NCBI GenBank assembly: GCA_041913505.1
Contig: JAYSFC010000095.1
Span: 1-15,192, forward strand
Source: JAYSFC01 sp041913505
GTDB taxonomy: Bacteria > Pseudomonadota > Gammaproteobacteria > Burkholderiales > Burkholderiaceae_C
Direction of reading: 5' to 3'
Length of the DNA: 15,192 nt
Below, piece by piece: positions 7,188 through 15,192 of the stretch (position 1 is its first letter; each line of letters begins with the position of its first letter). The notes beneath the pieces are model-generated. The model worked only from the letters and a program-made list of their open reading frames with translations, ran no database searches and was not told where the DNA came from. The translations under genes were made by a program, and so were the position numbers.

Positions 7188-7239
7188 TGAAGCCTATAGT
7201 GCAGGTGCAGCGGGCACATGCAGCTATTAAAACAAGAGC
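7188..7239 (-). repeat. Short interspersed hairpin repeat (REP/MITE-like), full copy
   Basis: This copy fills nearly the whole argJ-ATPase gap. It contains a hairpin GCAGGTGC (7201-7208) / GCACATGC (7214-7221) with one mismatch and loop AGCGG. The hairpin is followed by GCTATTAAAACAAGAGC (7223-7239), the same arm as at 5884-5900. The layout (a GCCTATAG-type edge, a GC stem, and an AGCTATTAAAA edge) resembles a repeat I remember from many Comamonadaceae intergenic regions; I cannot verify this here. On the minus strand it forms the leader of the ATPase gene, including its weak ribosome site. Confidence 0.6.
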
Positions 7240-7242
7240 AAA

Positions 7243-8472
7243 TCAGGAGCGGTAGTCGGCATTGATCGTCACGTACTCGTGGCTGAAGTCGCAGGTCCAG
7301 ACCGTGTCGGCCGCGTCGCCGCGGCCCAGCGCCACGCGCACCGTGATCTCTGCCTGCTTCATCACGCGCTGGCCGTCCTCCTCGCGGTACGCGGGGTTGC
7401 GCCCGCCCTGCACAGCCACGTGCACATCGTCAAGGTACAGGTCGATCTTCGTCTGGTCCAGGTCTGCGATGCCCGCGTAGCCCACGGCCGCCAGGATACG
7501 GCCCAGGTTCGGGTCGCTGGCGTAGAAGGCCGTCTTGACCAGCGGCGAGTGCGCGATCGCATAGGCCACCTGGCGGCATTCTTCGCCCGTCTTGCCGCCC
7601 TCCACGCGCACCGTGATGAACTTGGTGGCGCCTTCGCCGTCGCGCACGATGGCCTGGGCCAGCTTCTGTGCCACGCCAAGCAGCGCGGCCCTGAGCGCGC
7701 GGCCTTCGGCGCTGTCGAGCGAGGTGATGGGCGCATGCCCTGCCTGGTGCGTGGCGATCAGCACGAAGGAATCGTTGGTCGAGGTGTCGCCGTCGATGGT
7801 CACGCGGTTGAACGAGCCATCGGCCAGCTCGCGCACGAGCGTCTGCATCAGGGCCGGGTCGATGGCGGCATCGGTGGCCAGGAAGCCCAGCATGGTCGCC
7901 ATGTTGGGGCGGATCATGCCCGCGCCCTTGGAGATGCCGGTGATGCTCACCGTCGCGCCGCCGATCGCCACCTGGGCGCTGTAGGCCTTGGGCAGCGTGT
8001 CGGTGGTCATGATGCCCTCGGCCGCGCGCGCCCAGTGCGCGGGCTGCGCATCGGCGATGGCGGCGGGCAGGCCCGCCTCGATGCGGTCCACGGGCAGCGA
8101 CTCCATGATCACGCCGGTCGAGAACGGCAGCACCTGCTCGGCCGCCAGGCCCAGGCGGCCCGCGAGCGCCGTGCAGGTGGCGCGCGCGCGCGCCAGGCCA
8201 TCGGCCCCCGTGCCCGCGTTCGCATTGCCCGTGTTGACCACCATGGCGCGGATACCCTTGCCCGCGGCCAAATGCTCACGGCTGACCTGCACGGGCGCCG
8301 CGCAGAAGCGGTTCTGCGTGAACACGCCGGCCACGCTCGCACCCTCGTCGAGCAGGAACACGGTCAGGTCTTTGCGGTTGGCCTTGCGCACGCCGGCTTC
8401 GGCAACGCCGATGCGCACGCCGGGCACGGCGTGCAGGCTGGCCGCGTCGGGGGCGGTGAGGTTCACGGGCAT
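7243..8472 (-). CDS. argJ: Bifunctional ornithine acetyltransferase / N-acetylglutamate synthase
   Basis: Enzyme of the cyclic arginine pathway. It moves the acetyl group from N-acetylornithine to glutamate and, in bifunctional forms, also makes N-acetylglutamate from acetyl-CoA. It has 409 residues from ATG 8472. The precursor cleaves itself into alpha and beta chains at the Ala-Thr bond of MATML, here Ala192/Thr193, with Thr193 as nucleophile; SKGAGMIRPN just before it is also conserved. TGNANAGTG (81-89) lies in the N-terminal part. AAAGGA (8482-8487) nine bases upstream supports 8472 over the in-frame ATG at 8499. It follows secA on the same strand across a hairpin. Whether it is mono- or bifunctional cannot be read from sequence. 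Confidence 0.96.
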   Translation of the reverse strand: MPVNLTAPDAASLHAVPGVRIGVAEAGVRKANRKDLTVFLLDEGASVAGVFTQNRFCAAPVQVSREHLAAGKGIRAMVVNTGNANAGTGADGLARARATCTALAGRLGLAAEQVLPFSTGVIMESLPVDRIEAGLPAAIADAQPAHWARAAEGIMTTDTLPKAYSAQVAIGGATVSITGISKGAGMIRPNMATMLGFLATDAAIDPALMQTLVRELADGSFNRVTIDGDTSTNDSFVLIATHQAGHAPITSLDSAEGRALRAALLGVAQKLAQAIVRDGEGATKFITVRVEGGKTGEECRQVAYAIAHSPLVKTAFYASDPNLGRILAAVGYAGIADLDQTKIDLYLDDVHVAVQGGRNPAYREEDGQRVMKQAEITVRVALGRGDAADTVWTCDFSHEYVTINADYRS

Positions 8473-8487
8473 GGATAGGGGTCCTTT

Positions 8488-8514
8488 CAAAGCAAACACG
8501 GGCCGCAGCCCGTG
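8488..8514 (-). terminator. Weak terminator or attenuator between secA and argJ
   Basis: The perfect 7-base stem CACGGGC (8497-8503) / GCCCGTG (8508-8514) has loop CGCA. On the minus strand it is followed by TTTGCTTTG, a broken T tract. It directly precedes the argJ ribosome site. Partial termination after secA with some readthrough into argJ is the likely effect. Confidence 0.5.
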
Positions 8515-8533
8515 GTTCCGAATCGGTGAAAAA

Positions 8534-11287
<2,754 letters not shown>

Positions 11288-11424
11288 GCGAACGAAACCG
11301 CTCCACCCGCGGCGATGCGCCAGCGGAGCGACCAGAATCCCTAAGAAGAATTGAGTTCAGGTGGAGCCACTGCCCGGCAATTGCAAGCATGCCGGTGACG
11401 GGGAGCGGGTCCGGACGTGCGATT
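11288..11424 (-). other. secA leader region
   Basis: 137 bases between the M23 peptidase stop and secA. It holds a 6-base inverted repeat TGCCGG/CCGGCA (plus-strand 11374-11379 and 11390-11395, 10-base loop). It also holds a 48-codon upstream reading frame (11390-11244) that starts within that repeat and ends inside secA, without a convincing ribosome site. No T-rich terminator for the peptidase gene is visible, so it may be cotranscribed with secA. Confidence 0.45.
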
Positions 11425-11429
11425 TTACC
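11422..11429 (-). promoter_or_regulatory. Candidate -10 for secA
   Basis: On the minus strand, GGTAAAAT followed by CGC overlaps the peptidase stop codon. TAAAAT matches five of six positions of TATAAT, and TAAAATCGC is a form I associate with betaproteobacterial promoters. No good -35 lies 16-18 bases upstream, so this is weak. Confidence 0.3.
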
Positions 11430-12426
11430 TGCCTGCCACGGGGCGAGACCGTGTGCGCCCCGCCTGGGCCACCGAGGCGCTCTCGCCCGCCGCCAGGAAT
11501 TTCTGCGGATCCTGTGGCACGCCTTGCACGAGCACCTCGAAATGCAGATGGGCGCCCGTGGACCGGCCCGTGGTGCCGACCTCGGCGATCCTCTGCCCGC
11601 GCCGCACGAAATCGCCGCGCTGCACGAAGGTCTTGGACGCATGGGCGTACCGCGTGACCAGTTGGTTGCCATGGTCGATTTCCACCATGTTGCCGTAGGC
11701 CGGGTGGTACTCCTGCGCAATCACCACCCCTCCCGCAGCCGCGAGGATAGGCGTGCCCGTGTCGGCCTGGAAGTCGAGCCCGGTGTGCAGCGCGGACTGG
11801 CCCGTGAACGGATCGATGCGCCAGCCAAAGGCCGAGCCCGCCGCCTTGCCCAGCACCGGCGCCTGCGTGGGCACCATGTGCTTGCGGATATGCTGATCGA
11901 ACAGCCGGGATTCGAGCACGGTCATGAGGTCCACGCGCCGGTCCGCCTGCCGACCCAATTCATCGAGCACGGCCTGCAGCTCCGGCATCGACAGCGAATG
12001 CTGGGCCACCAGTGCACCACCCCGCCCCGGCGAGCGCGGCAGCTCCGAAGACGGCATGCCTGCCAGGCCCAGCACGCGCTCGTCGAGCGATTCAAGCTGC
12101 ACCATGCGGGCCTGCATCTCGCCCACCTGGCGCGCCATCGCGTCAAGGTTGGCGCGCAGAAAGCGGTCGCGCTCCTCGGCCTCATCCTTGGTCACCAGGC
12201 GCACCAGGGTGCCCACCACGGGCCAGCCTTCTCGGGCGCCCTTGAGAAACACCCAGTGGTAGAGCGCCAGGGCACAAAACATGAGCAGCAGCGACAGCAG
12301 CAGCCCCGCGAGCGCCAGGCGGACACCGGAGAGGTGGATGCTGCGGCTGCGGGCGAACCTCGCGTCCGTGATAATCAGGTGCACGATCTCCCTCACTTTG
12401 CGCCGCAAGGGCGCTGTTTCATGCAT
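11425..12426 (-). CDS. Membrane-anchored M23 (LytM) metallopeptidase
   Basis: Probable peptidoglycan endopeptidase, or a LytM regulator of cell wall amidases. It has 333 residues from ATG 12426. One membrane segment (about 37-61) follows a basic N terminus, so the rest should be periplasmic. A coiled-coil-prone stretch spans about 81-120. The LytM domain (about 195-310) has all expected metal and catalytic residues: His214 and Asp218 (HTGLDF), His262 (RYAH), and His293 and His295 (HLHFE). It is therefore predicted active, unlike degenerate EnvC or NlpD types. A GTG at 12438, preceded by AGGGTGAT, is an alternative start giving four more residues. It is transcribed toward secA. Confidence 0.92.
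   Translation of the reverse strand: MHETAPLRRKVREIVHLIITDARFARSRSIHLSGVRLALAGLLLSLLLMFCALALYHWVFLKGAREGWPVVGTLVRLVTKDEAEERDRFLRANLDAMARQVGEMQARMVQLESLDERVLGLAGMPSSELPRSPGRGGALVAQHSLSMPELQAVLDELGRQADRRVDLMTVLESRLFDQHIRKHMVPTQAPVLGKAAGSAFGWRIDPFTGQSALHTGLDFQADTGTPILAAAGGVVIAQEYHPAYGNMVEIDHGNQLVTRYAHASKTFVQRGDFVRRGQRIAEVGTTGRSTGAHLHFEVLVQGVPQDPQKFLAAGESASVAQAGRTRSRPVAGR
12370..12375 (+). promoter_or_regulatory. Candidate -10 for the DciA-like gene
   Basis: GATAAT (five of six matches to TATAAT) preceded by GT lies 45 bases before the ATG at 12421, inside the N-terminal coding part of the divergent peptidase gene. The -35 region (CTGCGG at 17-base spacing) is poor. It is listed because any promoter for this gene has to sit within the opposing gene. 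Confidence 0.3.
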
Positions 12427-12720
12427 CGCCGTCACCACGCCATCACCCTGCTACAGGCCGCCGAGGATTCGCCCACGCTGGCGAAATTGGCGGCACTCAC
12501 GCGGGACTCGAGCGCGCGGCTCCACGCGATTCAGTTGTTGATTCCCCCGGTGCTGCGGGGGGCCGTGCAAGCCGGCCCCATCGAAGGGAGCACCTGGTGC
12601 CTTCTGGTGAAGGGCAATGCTGCCGCAGCCAAGCTGCGCCAGCTGCTGCCGGCCTTGGAGGCCCATTTGCGCAGCAAGGGTTGGGAGGTTAACGCCATTC
12701 GCCTGAAAGTTCAAACCTGA
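12421..12720 (+). CDS. DciA-like DUF721 protein (putative replicative helicase loader)
   Basis: A 99-residue protein of the DUF721 family. DciA members bind and help load the replicative helicase DnaB in bacteria that lack DnaC-type loaders. It begins MHRRHHAITLLQAAEDSPTL and contains LIPPVLRGAVQAGPIEG and a C-terminal KLRQLLPALEAHLRSKGW helix. This fits the short KH-like DUF721 fold with a basic C-terminal half. AAGGG (12407-12411) nine bases upstream supports ATG 12421. It is head to head with the M23 gene and overlaps its first six bases. Assignment to DUF721 is by recognition and comes without database confirmation; a helicase-loading role for this member is inferred. Confidence 0.8.
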   Translation: MHRRHHAITLLQAAEDSPTLAKLAALTRDSSARLHAIQLLIPPVLRGAVQAGPIEGSTWCLLVKGNAAAAKLRQLLPALEAHLRSKGWEVNAIRLKVQT

Positions 12721-12728
12721 ACCCGACC

Positions 12729-12742
12729 CTGCGGGGCCGCAG
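12729..12742. other. GC hairpin after the DciA-like gene
   Basis: CTGCGG (12729-12734) pairs perfectly with CCGCAG (12737-12742) around GG, eight bases after the stop codon. No T tract follows on either strand, so it is not a standard terminator. It stands between this gene and the convergent tRNA-Thr. Confidence 0.4.
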
Positions 12743-12759
12743 CGAATGCGAGGAAAAGA

Positions 12760-12835
12760 TGGTGCCGGTTGTCGGATTCGAACTGACGACCTACCGCTTA
12801 CAAGGCGGGTGCTCTACCAACTGAGCTAAACCGGC
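12760..12835 (-). tRNA. tRNA-Thr(UGU)
   Basis: On the minus strand a complete 76-base cloverleaf with encoded CCA. The acceptor stem GCCGGTT/AACCGGC is a perfect 7 base pairs with discriminator A. The D arm is GCTCAGTTGGTAGAGC. The anticodon loop CTTGTAA gives anticodon TGT (12800-12802) for threonine codon ACA. The T arm has the TTCGAAT loop. The outermost anticodon-stem pair (C27-U43) is mismatched, while the other four pairs are sound. Confidence 0.97.
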
Positions 12836-12845
12836 GAAAACGTTG

Positions 12846-12853
12846 ATTCTATA
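12846..12853 (-). promoter_or_regulatory. Candidate -10 for tRNA-Thr
   Basis: On the minus strand, TATAGAAT lies 10 bases before the tRNA 5' end. TAGAAT matches five of six positions of TATAAT. The start point would fall a few bases before the mature tRNA. The -35 region would lie in the sspB stop region and is poor (GTCAAG). Cotranscription with sspB is the alternative, since only 30 bases separate them. Confidence 0.35.
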
Positions 12854-12865
12854 CTGGGAGCGCGC

Positions 12866-13369
12866 TCACTTGACGCGCTTGAGGGCGGGCCGACCGCCCC
12901 CCGCAGGGGGTGCGGGGCGCGGTGCATCGCCACCGTCGCCTTCAGGGACCTCGGCCACGGCCAGGGGCACCACGCGCTCATCGACGCCCTCGTCAGACGC
13001 AGGCTCGGCGGTGGCCAATGCCGCCGGCACAGGCAGCTCGGGCAGATCCACCGGCGGAGGAAACGCCATGCCCTGCCCGTTCTCACGGGCATAGATCGCG
13101 ATCACGCGGCCCACGGGCACGATGATCTCGCGCGGCTGGCCACCGAAGCGCGCCTTGAACTCGATGAAGTCGTTGCCGAGCTGCAACGCGCTCGTGGCGT
13201 CGTAGCTGATGTTGAGTACGATCTCGCCGTCCTTCACATACTCGCGCGGCACCTGCACGGAATCGTCCACCCGCACGGCCACGTAGGGCGTAAACCCGTT
13301 GTCCGTGCACCACTCGTAGAGGGCACGGATCAGATAGGGGCGCGTGGAGGAGGTGTCCTGGGCGTTCAT
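12866..13369 (-). CDS. sspB: ClpXP protease specificity-enhancing factor SspB
   Basis: Adaptor that tethers ssrA-tagged and some other substrates to the ClpXP protease. It has 167 residues. The substrate-binding domain covers about 1-112, starting STRPYLIRALYEWCTDNGFTPY in the usual manner, with VPREYVKDGEIVLNIS (39-54) and IEFKARFGGQPREIIVPVG matching the SspB fold. A long Pro/Ala/Glu-rich flexible linker (about 113-158) leads to the C-terminal peptide ALKRVK (162-167), corresponding to the ClpX-binding XB motif of E. coli SspB. It lies 33 bases after sspA, the conserved sspA-sspB operon. No strong ribosome site is visible. Confidence 0.96.
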   Translation of the reverse strand: MNAQDTSSTRPYLIRALYEWCTDNGFTPYVAVRVDDSVQVPREYVKDGEIVLNISYDATSALQLGNDFIEFKARFGGQPREIIVPVGRVIAIYARENGQGMAFPPPVDLPELPVPAALATAEPASDEGVDERVVPLAVAEVPEGDGGDAPRPAPPAGGGRPALKRVK

Positions 13370-13402
13370 TGCGGCTGTGTATGAGGGACGACGACGTGGG
13401 GC

Positions 13403-14014
13403 TTACTTGCGCATGACCTTTTCGGACGGCGTGAGGGCCTCGATGTAGGCCGGGCGCGAGAAGATGCGCTCAGCATACTTCAGCAGGGGCGCTGCGTTCT
13501 TGCTCAGATCGATGCCGTAGTAGTCCAGACGCCAGAGCAGCGGCGCGATGGCCACGTCGAGCATCGAGAAGTTGTCGCCCAGCATGTACTTGTTCTTGAG
13601 GAACACGGGGGCGAGTTGCGTGAGGCGGTCGCGGATATGGGCACGCGCCTTTTCGAGCGCCTTCTCGTTGCCCTTGGTAGCGCGCGACTCGAGCGCGCTC
13701 ACGTGCACGAACAGCTCCTTCTCGAAGTTGAGCAGGAACAGGCGCACCCGCGCACGGTCTACCGGATCACCGGGCATGAGCTGGGGATGGGGGAAGCGCT
13801 CGTCGATGTACTCGTTGATGATGTTCGACTCGTACAGGATCAGATCGCGCTCGACCAGGATGGGCACCTGGCCGTAGGGGTTCATCACGCTGATGTCTTC
13901 AGGCTTGTTGTACAGATCCACATCGCGGATCTCGAAGTCCATGCCCTTCTCGAACAGCACAAAGCGGCAGCGGTGGGAGAAGGGGCAGGTCGTTCCCGAA
14001 TAAAGCACCATCAT
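13403..14014 (-). CDS. sspA: Stringent starvation protein A (RNA polymerase-associated)
   Basis: Glutathione-transferase-fold protein that binds sigma-70 RNA polymerase and affects stationary-phase, acid-stress and virulence transcription. It has 203 residues. The thioredoxin-like domain opens MMVLYSGTTCPFSHRCRFVL. NPYGQVPIL (45-53) and ESNIINEYIDERFPHP (62-77) follow, including the Pro75-His76-Pro77 surface motif needed for E. coli SspA function. The helical C-terminal domain includes NFSMLDVAIAPLLWRLDYYGI. AGGAG (14024-14028) stands nine bases before ATG 14014; ATG 14011 is an equally possible start. sspB follows, and petC is upstream on the same strand. Confidence 0.96.
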   Translation of the reverse strand: MMVLYSGTTCPFSHRCRFVLFEKGMDFEIRDVDLYNKPEDISVMNPYGQVPILVERDLILYESNIINEYIDERFPHPQLMPGDPVDRARVRLFLLNFEKELFVHVSALESRATKGNEKALEKARAHIRDRLTQLAPVFLKNKYMLGDNFSMLDVAIAPLLWRLDYYGIDLSKNAAPLLKYAERIFSRPAYIEALTPSEKVMRK

Positions 14015-14030
14015 GGTGGGAGGCTCCTAA

Positions 14031-14067
14031 AAATCAAAAAGAGTGGGCCGCACAAAGCGCCCACTCT
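14031..14067 (-). terminator. Rho-independent terminator after the petC (bc1) operon
   Basis: On the minus strand AGAGTGGGC (14067-14059) pairs with GCCCACTCT (14048-14040), a perfect 9-base stem with a 10-base loop, followed by TTTTTGATTTTT. It ends three bases before the sspA ribosome site, so it also acts as the sspA 5' boundary. Confidence 0.85.
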
Positions 14068-14077
14068 GCAAAAGACT

Positions 14078-14104
14078 GCGCCGGGCCGCCAGCGGCCCGG
14101 ACGC
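14078..14104 (-). other. Strong GC hairpin after petC
   Basis: CCGGGCCGC (14081-14089) and GCGGCCCGG (14092-14100) form a perfect 9-base inverted repeat, extended by GCG/CGC with one bulge. It lies 10 bases after the petC stop and is followed on the minus strand by CAGTCTTTTGC, then by the canonical terminator. It may stabilise the pet mRNA 3' end or act as a first terminator. Confidence 0.6.
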
Positions 14105-14114
14105 TAATCACCGG

Positions 14115-14870
14115 TTATTTGACGTCTTTCCAGAAAGCCGCGTTCAGCCTCCATGCAATGACCGTGAAGAGGGCCAGGAAAAGCAGCACCCAGACACCCA
14201 CGCGCGTGCGCGTGTTTTGTGCCGGCTCGCCCATCCACTGCAGGTAGTTGACCAGATCGCCAACGGCCTGATCGTATTGCAGCGGCGTCATCGCGCCCGG
14301 GGTCAGCTGCTCCCAGCCCTTGAAGACCTCGGTCTTGTGGCCGTGGCTCTCCTGCTCCTCGAAGACGGGACGGCGGTCACCCTGCAGCTGCCACAGCGCG
14401 TGCGGCATGCCGACGCTGGGGAAAACCAGGTTGTTCCAGCCCGTGGCCTTGGTGTCGTCGCGGTAGAACGTACGCAGGAAAGTGTACAGGTAGTCGGCAC
14501 CCGTGCCGTTATGACCAGCGCGCGAACGCGCGATCACGGTGAGGTCTGGCGGGTTGGCGCCAAACCACTCCTTGGCCTGCTTGGGATCGATGGCGGACTT
14601 CATGGTTTCGCCCACCTTGTCGGTGGTGAACAGCAGGTTGTCCTTGATCTGCTGCTCCGTAAGGCCGATGTCCTTGAGACGGTTGAAGCGCATGGACGCG
14701 GCCGAATGGCAGCTCAGGCAGTAATTCACGAACAGCTTGGCGCCGTTCTGCAGCGAGGCCGTGTCGGTCGTATTGACCGGTGCCTTGTCCCAGGCCATGC
14801 CGGCTTCGGCCGCCAGCGCTCCCGTGGAGATGCCCAGGGCTGCGATCAACGTGAGGATAATTTTCTTCAT
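14115..14870 (-). CDS. petC: Ubiquinol-cytochrome c reductase, cytochrome c1
   Basis: Haem c subunit of the bc1 complex (complex III); it passes electrons from the Rieske protein to soluble cytochrome c on the periplasmic side. It has 251 residues from ATG 14870. A signal peptide (1-20, ending GALA) is followed by mature AEAGMAWDKAP. The haem site is CLSCH (Cys51, Cys54, His55) and the axial ligand is Met155 in PSVGMPHALW. One C-terminal membrane anchor (about 224-241) is present. GGAGAGAG (14877-14884) six bases upstream fixes the start, although the frame is open to 14951. The petB stop lies 17 bases upstream. Confidence 0.97.
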   Translation of the reverse strand: MKKIILTLIAALGISTGALAAEAGMAWDKAPVNTTDTASLQNGAKLFVNYCLSCHSAASMRFNRLKDIGLTEQQIKDNLLFTTDKVGETMKSAIDPKQAKEWFGANPPDLTVIARSRAGHNGTGADYLYTFLRTFYRDDTKATGWNNLVFPSVGMPHALWQLQGDRRPVFEEQESHGHKTEVFKGWEQLTPGAMTPLQYDQAVGDLVNYLQWMGEPAQNTRTRVGVWVLLFLALFTVIAWRLNAAFWKDVK

Positions 14871-14887
14871 GGTGAACTCTCTCCGGC

Positions 14888-15192
14888 TCAGTGCGCAGCG
14901 AAGGTGACGCGGTCGGGCACCGGCTTGGGCTCGCCCAGACGGCTCCACCACGGCATCAGCAGGAAGAAGCCGAAGTAGAACAGCGTGCCCACCTGCGAGA
15001 CGCGCTCGCCAACCGGCGACGGGGGCTGAACGCCCAGGTAGGCCAGAATCACGAACACGATCACGAAGATGCCGTACAGGTACTTGTGCCAGCTCGGACG
15101 GTAGCGGATGGAGCGGGCCGGGCTCTGATCAAGCCAGGGCAGGAAGAACAGGATGATCACGGCGCCGCCCATCACGACCACGCCCCAGAACT
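14888..15192 (-). CDS. petB: Cytochrome b of the bc1 complex, C-terminal part
   Basis: The frame is open at the right window edge and its 5' part lies outside. The last 100 residues show three hydrophobic segments (VVMGGAVIILFFLPWL, YLYGIFVIVFVILAYLGV and TLFYFGFFLLMPWW). They also include LDQSPARSIRYRP, a familiar segment of bacterial cytochrome b between helices. The haem-binding histidines belong to the missing N-terminal half. Stop TGA is at 14888-14890. It is arranged as petB-petC, as in fbc operons, and a Rieske gene is expected to the right of the window. Confidence 0.95.
   Translation of the reverse strand, partial: FWGVVVMGGAVIILFFLPWLDQSPARSIRYRPSWHKYLYGIFVIVFVILAYLGVQPPSPVGERVSQVGTLFYFGFFLLMPWWSRLGEPKPVPDRVTFAAH

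Noticed and set aside
7279..8478. 399-codon open frame on the plus strand opposite argJ, and the 505-codon frame at 7988-9505
   Set aside because: Both are antisense to argJ and secA, whose conserved motifs are intact. Composition is typical of reverse-strand shadows.
11389..12420. Long upstream extension of the DciA-like frame on the plus strand
   Set aside because: The frame is open for 443 codons, but only the last 99 resemble a protein family. The rest is antisense to the M23 peptidase with its complete LytM motifs.
12870..12875. TTGACG on the plus strand as a -35 element
   Set aside because: No -10 lies at 16-18 bases and no plus-strand gene begins nearby. It falls in the sspB 3' coding end.

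Overview
This is a GC-rich stretch of core bacterial chromosome, most likely from a betaproteobacterium of the order Burkholderiales, family Comamonadaceae (Acidovorax-like). The basis is the protein sequences, the gene orders pilB-pilC-pilD-coaE-zapD-yacG and petB-petC-sspA-sspB, and two copies of a short interspersed repeat that I associate from memory with Comamonadaceae. I cannot fix the genus without a search. No insertion sequence, phage gene, CRISPR array or island boundary is visible.

Left part (1-5850, plus strand): the 3' end of a proline tRNA with a strong terminator, then a compact run. It holds the type IV pilus ATPase PilB, the inner-membrane platform PilC, the prepilin peptidase PilD, dephospho-CoA kinase CoaE, the FtsZ-bundling protein ZapD and the zinc protein YacG. 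Spacings are very short: 1-base overlap at pilC/pilD, 9 bases at pilD/coaE, 10 bases at zapD/yacG. The run ends at a convergent junction with two small hairpins.

Middle part (5883-12426, minus strand; transcription order right to left): a membrane-anchored M23 (LytM) peptidase, SecA, the arginine biosynthesis enzyme ArgJ, an AAA+-like P-loop ATPase of unknown role and a MutT-type Nudix hydrolase. The ATPase and mutT overlap by 8 bases. The 55-base argJ/ATPase gap is almost entirely repeat sequence. A divergent DciA-like (DUF721) gene starts on the plus strand at 12421. It and the peptidase appear to begin inside one shared ATGCAT palindrome, so neither has its own upstream region.

Right part (12760-15192, minus strand): the end of cytochrome b (petB), cytochrome c1 (petC), tandem hairpins with a terminator, the RNA-polymerase-associated protein SspA, the ClpXP adaptor SspB, and tRNA-Thr(UGU).

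I found no convincing new multi-gene system. The more interesting points are small-scale: the head-to-head ATGCAT start pair, the family-specific repeats that supply a gene leader and a gene stop codon, the lack of promoter space between the pet terminator and sspA, and the uncharacterised ATPase coupled to mutT.
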